A DNA stretch of 64,000 nucleotides from positions 1,922,001 to 1,986,000 of the forward strand of contig NZ_CP171363.1 of NCBI RefSeq assembly GCF_046523945.1, given 5' to 3'. A program made the translations under genes and the position numbers. Shown here in pieces: positions 18,406 to 25,682 of the stretch (its first letter is position 1; the number at the start of each line of letters is the position of its first letter). Origin of the DNA: Faucicola mancuniensis. GTDB taxonomy: Bacteria > Pseudomonadota > Gammaproteobacteria > Pseudomonadales > Moraxellaceae. The notes beneath the pieces are model-generated. The model was not told the origin of the DNA. It saw only the letters and a program-made list of their open reading frames with translations, and did not search any database.

Positions 18406-18822
18406 TTAAACAATCACTTGACGGATTTGTTCGGCAAGTTTAGCAAGCTCTTCATGATTGGCAGTTTTGTCTTCATGTTTGCCAATCTCATGCACATGAG
18501 TTGGGATTAAATGCACATGATAATGAAACACCGATTGTCCTGCCTGTGCGTTGTTCAGTTGCATTTGTACGATGCCTTCGGTATTTAGTACTTGGCGTTG
18601 GGCTTGCATGACCTTTTGGGCGGTGCTAAAAACCGCTTGCAGATAATCGGCAGGCATATCGGAGAGTTCCACCGCTTCGCATTTTGGAATTACCAACGCA
18701 TGACCTGTCGCCATCGGCATGATGTCCATAAACGACAAGGTTTTGTCGTCTTCATAAATTTTGTGGCAAGGAATTTCGCCACGAATGATTTTTGCAAAAA
18801 TATTTTGATTATCGTAAGCCAT
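18406..18822 (-). CDS. HIT family nucleotide-binding protein (HinT-like)
   Basis: Small cytosolic hydrolase of nucleoside phosphoramidates or AMP derivatives. 138 aa with the histidine triad FHYHVHLIP near residue 100 and the N-terminal IFAKIIRGEIPCHKIYEDD block. Strong AAGGA site before the ATG. It starts 9 bp after the stop of the beta-lactamase-fold gene on the same strand, so the two are surely cotranscribed. The exact substrate is not determinable. Confidence 0.92.
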   Translation of the reverse strand: MAYDNQNIFAKIIRGEIPCHKIYEDDKTLSFMDIMPMATGHALVIPKCEAVELSDMPADYLQAVFSTAQKVMQAQRQVLNTEGIVQMQLNNAQAGQSVFHYHVHLIPTHVHEIGKHEDKTANHEELAKLAEQIRQVIV

Positions 18823-18831
18823 TGTTTTTCC

Positions 18832-20148
18832 TTATTTTTTATCAAATAAATCTAAAACCGTTTCATTAATAATAAACTGCCGAATATCGGTCAGCATGGT
18901 AACATCATAATTATGCACAAAGGCAACGCTCAAATCTCGGCTTGGGTCGCACCACGCCATAGAGCCGTTGTAGCCTGTATGCCCAAAGGCATTATCTGCG
19001 TCTTGGCACACGCTAAATACCCGATGATAGCCCAGTCGCCAATTCATCACCGCAGGCATAACACGGTCGTATTGGGCGTTTTGAATGGCGGTAAATTTGT
19101 CAAACCAATGTTCATCAATTAGCCGAACACCGTCAATCTCACCAGCATTGGCAAGCATGGCATAAATTTTTGCCATCGCAAAACTGCTTGCGACCACATT
19201 GGCGGCAGGGATTTGTGATTTTAGGGTATCGGTTTGATAATAATCAAATTCTCGGCTTTGTTTTGGTACAAGGGACGCTTTATAATCCGCCATGTCAATT
19301 TTGCGAATATTAAAATAAAGTTGGTTAATTGCTTGCGTGGTTAATGGCTTGTCAGTGTTTTTATTGACTAATTTTTGCCAACAAGCATAACACGGCAAAC
19401 TTTGATAAAAAGCCAACGTTTGTTCGCTGTCATTGACTAATACAGGTTTGGTGCGAGTGCTTAAATTTACAACTCGTTCTGGCACGGCGATTTTGTTTAA
19501 TTTTTCTAAATTCAATTTAAAATAAACTTCACCAACGATACCAAGCGGTTCGCACAAATAATTGTCTAATGCCTGTTGCAAGGTCATGTTGGTAACTTGC
19601 TCAATCAGACCGCCCAACACCCAGCCTGAAACCAACGCACTGTAAGCGACAAATTTGTCATTGTTTTCGTTGTCTTGTTCATCAAATGCCAATTTTTTTG
19701 GGCTGACCGCCATTTTGGCGACTTTGTTGAGCATGTTTTGCCAATCTTGCACATCTTTGGCATTATCGGTTACGCTCGTGATGTCAAACAACCCTGCTTC
19801 ATGGCTTAACACATCAGCAAGGGTAATATTTTGTTTACTATTTTGAGAAAAATCTGTCCAATATTTACCAATCGGTTCATCATAATTTAACAGACCGTTG
19901 GACACCAAAATATGAATTAACGTTACCAAAACGCCTTTGCCTGTGGAATAGTTGAGCGATAAGGTATGATTGTTCCAGTTAGTTTCGTCAGCGATATGCG
20001 TTTTGCCAAAATTAAGCTCGCTTACAGGTTTGCCATGATGAAAAATGGTTAAACTACAGCCACCACTTGCTTGGTTTAGGTCAAATTGATTGACAATAGA
20101 CTGTAGTTGTTGATTGATTGCTTGATAATCCATGTATTGATAATCCAT
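18832..20148 (-). CDS. Serine hydrolase, beta-lactamase/EstB-like fold
   Basis: 438 aa cytoplasmic protein of the class C beta-lactamase-related esterase group. The nucleophile motif is NYSTGKG (Ser68, Lys71). A Tyr block (AYSALVSGWVLGGLIEQ) is in the place of the YxN motif. GHTGYNGSMAWCDPS is in the place of the KTG box. There is no signal peptide, which argues for an esterase rather than a beta-lactamase. The first codons contain a 15-bp direct repeat, giving two in-frame ATGs five codons apart. It sits between a MaoC-type gene and a HIT gene on one strand with 30-bp and 9-bp gaps. Such enzymes accompany lipid metabolism in relatives, but the substrate is unknown. Confidence 0.87.
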   Translation of the reverse strand: MDYQYMDYQAINQQLQSIVNQFDLNQASGGCSLTIFHHGKPVSELNFGKTHIADETNWNNHTLSLNYSTGKGVLVTLIHILVSNGLLNYDEPIGKYWTDFSQNSKQNITLADVLSHEAGLFDITSVTDNAKDVQDWQNMLNKVAKMAVSPKKLAFDEQDNENNDKFVAYSALVSGWVLGGLIEQVTNMTLQQALDNYLCEPLGIVGEVYFKLNLEKLNKIAVPERVVNLSTRTKPVLVNDSEQTLAFYQSLPCYACWQKLVNKNTDKPLTTQAINQLYFNIRKIDMADYKASLVPKQSREFDYYQTDTLKSQIPAANVVASSFAMAKIYAMLANAGEIDGVRLIDEHWFDKFTAIQNAQYDRVMPAVMNWRLGYHRVFSVCQDADNAFGHTGYNGSMAWCDPSRDLSVAFVHNYDVTMLTDIRQFIINETVLDLFDKK

Positions 20149-20178
20149 GTAATTGTTACTTTCCTAAAGCTTTAAACA

Positions 20179-21081
20179 TTAATCTGTAATTTTGTGTGCC
20201 GTCAAATCTTCAATATGCCCCAATACGTGCGGTTTTGGCGTATTGACATCATACACACCGAAGGTAATATTTTTTTCGCTGTTGTCATATTTGGCAATAA
20301 ATTCCACTTCAGAGGGCAAAAATACAGGCAATTTAAAATCTACATCACAACGAAACGCCTTTGACAAATCGTCCAACTGTGCCAAACATTTGGCTTTTGT
20401 CCACATACCGTGAGCGATGGCTTTGGGAAAACCAAAGGCTTTGGCGGAAAGTGGGTGCAAATGAATCAGATTAAAATCGCCTGAAACAAAGGCATAACGG
20501 CGACCGATATCTTCGCTGATTTCCCAAAATTGGTGCATATCGTTTTCGTCTAAGGTCGGTTTTGGCGTGATTTCAGTTGGTTTTTTGGCGGTTTTTGGCT
20601 TTTTTTGACGTGATAAATAAGTAGATGTACCTTCCCAAACCAGTTCATCATTTTCATAAACATGGGTGACAAAATCAAACTGCTTGCCTTTGTCGTGGTC
20701 TTGCAAATTGTCAAATTTGACCGTCATTTTAAACGTACCTGTGTCTTGGATACGGCGGTACTGCACGACACGGTTATGAATATGCACCAAGCCCAACATG
20801 GCAAACGGAAACGGCTCTTTTACCATCATATTCATCTGTAAACTTTGCGACAGCACGGCAAAATAGGTCGGTGGTACAAAACTATTATTGGCAAATCCAC
20901 AAATCTTGCGATAATCGGTCAAATTATCATGGTCAATCACCAAACTATCCACGCTATAAGTGGCGGACGGTAGTTGACTTTTATCAAGTTTGTCATGGTC
21001 ATTTATCGGTAGTAAACTTTTGATAATGTTGGCGTAGGTGGTGTGTGGCTTTGGTAATTGATTAAAATGTTGGTCTGACAT
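20179..21081 (-). CDS. MaoC-like hot-dog dehydratase
   Basis: 300 aa from the ATG at 21081, preceded by AGGGAAA. Double hot-dog arrangement. The N-terminal half has little motif conservation. The C-terminal half has GRRYAFVSGDFNLIHLHPLSAKAFGFPKAIAHGMWTKA (read in pieces), the hydratase-2 motif with catalytic Asp and His. Members hydrate enoyl-CoA or enoyl-ACP. It heads the maoC, hydrolase, HIT transcription unit. Physiological substrate unknown; fatty-acyl processing is inferred. Confidence 0.87.
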   Translation of the reverse strand: MSDQHFNQLPKPHTTYANIIKSLLPINDHDKLDKSQLPSATYSVDSLVIDHDNLTDYRKICGFANNSFVPPTYFAVLSQSLQMNMMVKEPFPFAMLGLVHIHNRVVQYRRIQDTGTFKMTVKFDNLQDHDKGKQFDFVTHVYENDELVWEGTSTYLSRQKKPKTAKKPTEITPKPTLDENDMHQFWEISEDIGRRYAFVSGDFNLIHLHPLSAKAFGFPKAIAHGMWTKAKCLAQLDDLSKAFRCDVDFKLPVFLPSEVEFIAKYDNSEKNITFGVYDVNTPKPHVLGHIEDLTAHKITD

Positions 21082-21223
21082 AGATTTCCCTATAAACATA
21101 ATGGCTTTCAAACTTGCCTATTATAATCCATATTGCACTTGCGAACATACAAAAATAATAGAAAAAATGTTATTTTTTTGAAAAAAAAGCGATTTTTAAT
21201 TTTTTTAAACAAAAACGAAAAAC

Positions 21224-21250
21224 AAAAAGGACACTGATTGTATCCTTTTT
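21224..21250 (-). terminator. Terminator of the ferredoxin reductase gene
   Basis: On the minus strand AAAAAGGATACA and TGTCCTTTTT pair around ATCAG with a two-base bulge, then G and five T follow. It lies 30 bp after the fpr stop. Confidence 0.55.
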
Positions 21251-21280
21251 ATTAAATCAAATTTAGATATTTTTTAAAAA

Positions 21281-22093
21281 TTACTGCTCAACAAACGCTC
21301 TTTCTACCACATAATCACCTGTACCGCCCATGCGTGGTGAACATTTTAAGCCAAAATCGTCTAAAATTTCGGCAACGTCTTTATTCATTGACGGACTACC
21401 GCACAGCATGGCTCGGTCGTTTTCTGGGTTAATCGGTGGCAAGCCAATATCTTCAAATAATTTGCCTGATTTCATCAAATCGGTCATACGCCCTTGATTG
21501 CGGAACGGCTCACGAGTTACAGTTGGATAATAAATCAATTTATCTTTGACAAATTCGCCCAAAAGTTCATCTTCAAACAACTCTTTTTCAAACATTTCAC
21601 GATAACCAAGCTCGCTGACATAACGCACGCCATGTACCAAAATCACTTTGTCAAATTTTTCGTACACTTCTGGGTCACGAGCCAATGACAAAAACGGTGC
21701 AAGCCCTGTGCCTGTCGCAAGCATATACAAATGTTTGGCATTTGGGTTTAAATCGTCCAAAACAAGCGTACCTGTCGGTTTTTTGCTAACGAGCAATTTT
21801 TCACCGACTTGAATGTGTTGCAAAATAGAAGTCAACGGGCCGTCTTGCACTTTGATAGAATAAAATTCTAACTCTTCGTCATAGTTTGGGCTTGCGATAG
21901 AGTAGGCACGCATGAGCGGTTTGCCGTCTACTTCTAGTCCAATCATGGCAAATTCACCATTACGAAAACGCAAGCCATCGTTGCGAGTGGTTTTAATGGT
22001 AAACAAAGTTTCATTCCAATGATGAACATAAGTTACCGTTTCTTCATAAAATTTTGCTAAAATTTTTGCACGAGCATCGTTATTTTCTGACAT
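21281..22093 (-). CDS. fpr: Ferredoxin/flavodoxin-NADP reductase
   Basis: FAD enzyme that moves electrons between NADPH and ferredoxin or flavodoxin, important in oxidative-stress and iron-sulfur metabolism. 270 aa. RAYSIASPNYDEELEFY is the FAD-binding RxYS block, GPLTSILQHI contacts FAD phosphate, LYMLATGTGLAPFLS is the NADP site, and AMLCGSPSMNKDV is the C-terminal NADP segment. It ends YVVERAFVEQ, the extended tail of the subclass I bacterial enzymes. The ATG at 22093 has an AAGGTA site and gives the family-like start. Divergent from trmO. Confidence 0.94.
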   Translation of the reverse strand: MSENNDARAKILAKFYEETVTYVHHWNETLFTIKTTRNDGLRFRNGEFAMIGLEVDGKPLMRAYSIASPNYDEELEFYSIKVQDGPLTSILQHIQVGEKLLVSKKPTGTLVLDDLNPNAKHLYMLATGTGLAPFLSLARDPEVYEKFDKVILVHGVRYVSELGYREMFEKELFEDELLGEFVKDKLIYYPTVTREPFRNQGRMTDLMKSGKLFEDIGLPPINPENDRAMLCGSPSMNKDVAEILDDFGLKCSPRMGGTGDYVVERAFVEQ

Positions 22094-22185
22094 AAGTTTA
22101 CCTTTCTTGTCGTTTTTAAAGTTTTTTAAATAAAAATGGGAAAATGATTGGTTGAAATCAAAAGTTTGTATATCATACCAAATTT

Positions 22186-22214
22186 TTGTCAAAAAAAGGT
22201 AGTTTTGCTATAAA
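22186..22214 (+). promoter_or_regulatory. Probable sigma-70 promoter of trmO
   Basis: TTGTCA (22186) and TATAAA (22209) are separated by 17 bp. The start site would be near 22221, giving a leader of about 70 nt that includes a short MITE-end fragment. Confidence 0.55.
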
Positions 22215-22230
22215 AAAATGGCATAATATT

Positions 22231-22250
22231 AGAACTTGTATTCATAACAT
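22231..22250 (+). repeat. MITE left-end fragment
   Basis: AGAACTTGTATTCATAACAT differs at one base from the first 18 bases of the 37993 element. No matching right end follows. It lies in the trmO leader. Confidence 0.55.
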
Positions 22251-22290
22251 CACGCATTAAAAATTCAAATTTGTATAAGAAAGCCCATTT

Positions 22291-23016
22291 ATGCCAAATA
22301 TTACCGCAACTTTTCCCATTATCGGCTATGTGCGTTCGCCACTTCGTCAAAAATTTGGCATTCCACGTCAACCCAATTTGGTCGCTGTGCCGTCTGTGAT
22401 TGAGTTTTTGCCACCGTTTAACAATCCGCAAGCCTTTGATGGTATTGAAGATTTTAGCCATTTGTGGATTTTGTGGCAATTTCATCAAAATCGCATTGCC
22501 GATAACGAACATTTTTCCGCTCAAATCCGCCCGCCACGTCTAGGCGGTAACGAAAAAATTGGCGTTTTTGCCAGTCGCAGTATGTACCGACCGAGCAATA
22601 TTGGGCTGTCGGTGGTGGCGTTGGATTATTTTGACCCAAAAACAGGGCAACTGCACATCATCGGTGGCGATATGTTAGATGGCACGCCTGTGCTAGATGT
22701 CAAGCCATACATCGCTTATAGCGATAGCATAGCGACTGCCAATAGCGGTTTTGCACCGCAAAAACCTGCGACCAAAACCGTGATTATCAGCGAATTTGTT
22801 TACACAAAATTTGAACAATTTATCCATCAAAATAGCCTAAGCAAAAAAGATATTGCCATCATTGAGCAATTGATTGCCCAAGACCCACGCCCAGCATATC
22901 GGCAAGTGTTGGACAATCGGCAATTTGTTATGCAATATAAAGATGTTGATATCACTTTTTTGCAAACCGATAATCAAACTTTGTCCATTATTAATGTGGT
23001 AAAAGTTGAAAATTGA
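22291..23016 (+). CDS. trmO: tRNA (N6-threonylcarbamoyladenosine37-N6)-methyltransferase
   Basis: SAM-dependent YaeB/TsaA family enzyme that methylates t6A37 in a subset of tRNAs. 241 aa. Starts ATFPIIGYVRSPLRQKFGIPRQP, then FDGIEDFSHLWILWQFH, and MYRPSNIGLSVVAL with RPNxIG-type SAM site, IGGDMLDGTPVLDVKPYIAYSDS. The C-terminal domain ends near ITFLQTDNQ. No clear ribosome site; the leader carries a MITE fragment. Usually a single-gene unit, as it appears here. Confidence 0.93.
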   Translation: MPNITATFPIIGYVRSPLRQKFGIPRQPNLVAVPSVIEFLPPFNNPQAFDGIEDFSHLWILWQFHQNRIADNEHFSAQIRPPRLGGNEKIGVFASRSMYRPSNIGLSVVALDYFDPKTGQLHIIGGDMLDGTPVLDVKPYIAYSDSIATANSGFAPQKPATKTVIISEFVYTKFEQFIHQNSLSKKDIAIIEQLIAQDPRPAYRQVLDNRQFVMQYKDVDITFLQTDNQTLSIINVVKVEN

Positions 23017-23188
23017 GCGTTTTTTTGAAAATCCTTAAGTTTTTTGGGGAATATTGCTGAAATCTTGCCACAATGCGAAATTTTTCACAAAAAACAAGCG
23101 ATTTTATCCAAAATTTTTAAGGTTTTTTTTGTCAAAATTCGGTATCATATGCCAAATTGATTTTTTAGCAAAGGTAATGTTAAATTCT

Positions 23189-23605
23189 ATGAACAACATA
23201 ACATTTACAAATCGCACTTTCAAAAAATTGGTGTTAGCAATTTGTGCGACAGCGTTTGCCATGTCGGTAACGGTTTCTGCTGTGGCGGCTGATGATACAA
23301 ACACCATTGCCATTGATATGTCGGAATTGTCAACTACCAAAGAAGAAGTCGCTGTTTTACAAGTGCTGTCAGAGATTTGTCCACCCATGTTGAACAAAAA
23401 ACAACAACAAGGCTTTGCAACGGCTTATAATGTTGAACTAAAAAATTTAATGCCGACCATCACCGACCCACGCATGGCGGTGCAGTATTTATCTACGCAA
23501 CAAGATTATAAACAAATTTTGGAAGAAACTCGCCAATGGACGTTGGGTTTTTCTAATGCCGATAACAAACAAGTGTGTCAAGAGTTGGCAGATTCTGCAA
23601 TTTAA
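23189..23605 (+). CDS. Small exported protein of unknown function
   Basis: 138 aa. It starts MNNITFTNRTFKKLVLAI, a typical signal peptide with probable cleavage after SAVAA. The mature part is about 105 residues, mostly helical, with two cysteines (SEICPPML and KQVCQELA) that could form a disulfide. No family is recognised. An in-frame ATG four codons upstream lies only two bases after AAAGG and is less likely. A strong terminator follows directly, so it is monocistronic or the end of a trmO transcript. Confidence 0.65.
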   Translation: MNNITFTNRTFKKLVLAICATAFAMSVTVSAVAADDTNTIAIDMSELSTTKEEVAVLQVLSEICPPMLNKKQQQGFATAYNVELKNLMPTITDPRMAVQYLSTQQDYKQILEETRQWTLGFSNADNKQVCQELADSAI

Positions 23606-23621
23606 TGACGTATCATTGCAT

Positions 23622-23659
23622 AAAACCCTGATTAATTTGGTTAATTAGGGTTTTGTTTT
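23622..23659 (+). terminator. Rho-independent terminator
   Basis: AAAACCCTGATTAA pairs with TTAATTAGGGTTTT (one G-U) around TTTGG, followed by GTTTT. It closes the small exported protein gene. Confidence 0.85.
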
Positions 23660-23778
23660 ATGTTATTAAATATTTGCGAAATGTTACAATTATTTGATAA
23701 ATATTGAATTTTTGGCTTTTTGTTTGTTGGTGGTTTTGGTAAGATAGCATTTTTTTAGGTATGAAAAGGGTAAGGTTT

Positions 23779-24927
23779 ATGTACGCATTGAAATCTCGTC
23801 AATCATTAAAAATGGCGACAGTCATAGTAGCTTCTATGTTGAGTGTGTCAGCGTTTGCAGTGGCACAGCCAGAGCTGGATAACAATAGCTATATTTTGAT
23901 GGATTATGATACAGGGATAATTCTCGCCCAAAAAAATGCCGACCAACCGTTTCCACCTGCGTCATTAACCAAAATGATGACCAGTTATATCATTGAGCAA
24001 CGCCTATTAACAGGCAAATTACAAGAAAATGAACCTGTCAAAATGACCGAAGAAGCGTGGTGTCGTGGCAGTAGTGTGGAATCTTGTATGTATGTGCCTG
24101 TTAATACGACTGCAAGTGCGTTGGATATGTTAAAAGGCATTATCATTCAGTCGGGTAATGACGCTGCTAAAGCGATGGCACAACATATCGCAGGTAGCGA
24201 GCCTGCCTTTGCAGAGCTGATGAACCAAGAAGCCAAAAAAATTGGCATGACCAATACCCACTTTGTCAATGCGACAGGTTTGCCAGACAAAGGACATCAA
24301 GCATCTGCCAAAGATTTGGCACATCTTGCCAAAGCAATTATTCAAAATAGCAATAAATACTACCCATTATATTCTCAAAAAGAATTTACCTATCACAATA
24401 TCAAACAAGGCAATCGCAACGCCTTGTTATATACCGACCCAACGGTGGACGGTTTAAAAACAGGTCATACCAATGAAGCAGGTTATTGTCTGGTCGCGTC
24501 TAGCAAACGCCAAGATATGCGTTTGATTTCGGTGATTATGGGTACAAAGTCTGAAAAAGAACGTGCCAACCAATCCCGAGAGCTGTTAGACTGGGGATTT
24601 GGGCATTTTACAACCAAAGTTGTCGCCCCTGCTGGACAAGCCCAAGGCGAAATTCCTGTGTCGTATGGCAAAGTGAATAATGTCGCAGTCAAAACTGCCA
24701 GTAATTTACAGGTTTTAACCGAAAAAATCAATCAAGACAAAATCACCACCGTTGTTAATATGCCAAAAACCGTCAAAGCCCCCATTCAACAAGGGCAAGA
24801 AGTCGGTACATTAGTTGCGATGTTAAACGGTCAACAAGTCGCATCTGTGCCGTTGGTTGCTGATGTGGCGGTGGAACAAGCAGGGATTTTTAAACGCATT
24901 TGGCAATATATTACCAGTTTGTTTTAA
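23779..24927 (+). CDS. dacC: D-alanyl-D-alanine carboxypeptidase (PBP5/6 type)
   Basis: Periplasmic penicillin-binding protein that trims the terminal D-Ala of peptidoglycan pentapeptides. 382 aa. A signal peptide ending near SAFAVA precedes the peptidase S11 domain: PPASLTKMM (Ser62, Lys65), IQSGNDAAKAMA (SxN), DGLKTGHTNEAGYC (KTG). A C-terminal PBP5 domain leads to an amphipathic helix (GIFKRIWQYITSLF) that anchors it on the inner membrane. The ATG at 23779 has GGG eight bases upstream and is preferred to one six codons earlier. dacA and dacC paralogues are not separable here. Confidence 0.93.
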   Translation: MYALKSRQSLKMATVIVASMLSVSAFAVAQPELDNNSYILMDYDTGIILAQKNADQPFPPASLTKMMTSYIIEQRLLTGKLQENEPVKMTEEAWCRGSSVESCMYVPVNTTASALDMLKGIIIQSGNDAAKAMAQHIAGSEPAFAELMNQEAKKIGMTNTHFVNATGLPDKGHQASAKDLAHLAKAIIQNSNKYYPLYSQKEFTYHNIKQGNRNALLYTDPTVDGLKTGHTNEAGYCLVASSKRQDMRLISVIMGTKSEKERANQSRELLDWGFGHFTTKVVAPAGQAQGEIPVSYGKVNNVAVKTASNLQVLTEKINQDKITTVVNMPKTVKAPIQQGQEVGTLVAMLNGQQVASVPLVADVAVEQAGIFKRIWQYITSLF

Positions 24928-24957
24928 TTCATCAATTAAAATATTGTGTTTTTGTAG

Positions 24958-24982
24958 GGGCTTATTGCATAAGCCCTTTTTT
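24958..24982 (+). terminator. Rho-independent terminator of dacC
   Basis: GGGCTTA-TTGCA-TAAGCCC followed by six T, 31 bp after the stop. Confidence 0.88.
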
Positions 24983-25002
24983 ATCATATATGATAAATAC
25001 GA

Positions 25003-25470
25003 TTAACTGACCTTTTTAACAAGCTGGGTTTCGCTTAGTTTTTGGTTATATTCATTTACCAAAACGTCTTGTTTGGTTTCGTTAAGCTGTTCGGCTAGAC
25101 GTGGAAAAATAAACGCTTCTTCATGTCGCATATGGCTGTCTAACTGATCAACCAACTCACGAATCAGTCCAGCACGTCTGCTATCTTGTGGTGTGAGTAG
25201 TGAAATATCTTCTACAAACTGTTCAAAATAATGATGTTCGTCAACGGCATATTGTAAGGCTTTTTCGCTAAAAGATTCATTGGCAGAATCGCCACGGTGC
25301 ATGACCTTAAATGCAATGTATTCTTCGGCTTTTTCATGGGCAAAAAACTGTTGCCAAAGCGATTGAAATATTGTTTCTATGTCTGTTTCATTATTACTAT
25401 TTATCAGTTGTTGTCCTAGGCTGCGAATATTTTCGTGGCTTTTTTGTAACGCTTCAATTAGTTTTGTCAT
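25003..25470 (-). CDS. Hemerythrin HHE cation-binding domain protein
   Basis: 155 aa helical bundle. Potential metal ligands are spread as in HHE proteins: QKSHENIRSL, FFAHEKAEEYIAF, VDEHHYFEQFVED and LDSHMRHEEAFIFPRL. Such proteins bind di-iron and act in oxygen or NO sensing or iron-sulfur repair. Chosen ATG at 25470 has AGG seven bases upstream; one six codons earlier is an alternative. No ytfE-like N-terminal domain is present. Convergent with dacC and alone on its strand. Confidence 0.85.
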   Translation of the reverse strand: MTKLIEALQKSHENIRSLGQQLINSNNETDIETIFQSLWQQFFAHEKAEEYIAFKVMHRGDSANESFSEKALQYAVDEHHYFEQFVEDISLLTPQDSRRAGLIRELVDQLDSHMRHEEAFIFPRLAEQLNETKQDVLVNEYNQKLSETQLVKKVS

Positions 25471-25633
25471 AACATCACCTTTATTCATGTTGTCCTACAT
25501 TAGCACCTATCACCATAATGCTAGCAGTTTTTTCTTACCTATAGGGCTTATGCATTTTTATTATTTCAATTTTTAAAATAAGACGCTAGATCGCTGCATA
25601 CGCAGGGGTGACGGAAACCTAGAAATATTCGTC

Positions 25634-25653
25634 ATTCCTGCGAAGGCAGGAAT
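25634..25653. repeat. REP/dRS3-like palindrome
   Basis: ATTCCTGC-GAAG-GCAGGAAT is a perfect 8-bp stem. It sits within a G/C-richer block starting at about 25590 that differs in composition from its surroundings. Similar ATTCC-type palindromes are dispersed repeats in Neisseria and other proteobacteria. Located in the spacer upstream of the hemerythrin gene. Confidence 0.6.
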
Positions 25654-25682
25654 CCAATGTCTTTTGCGTAAGTCCTAACCTA

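Noticed and set aside
21114..21280. Long A/T-rich stretch after the MaoC gene start
   Set aside because: Only A/T runs plus the fpr terminator; no ORF or operator supported.
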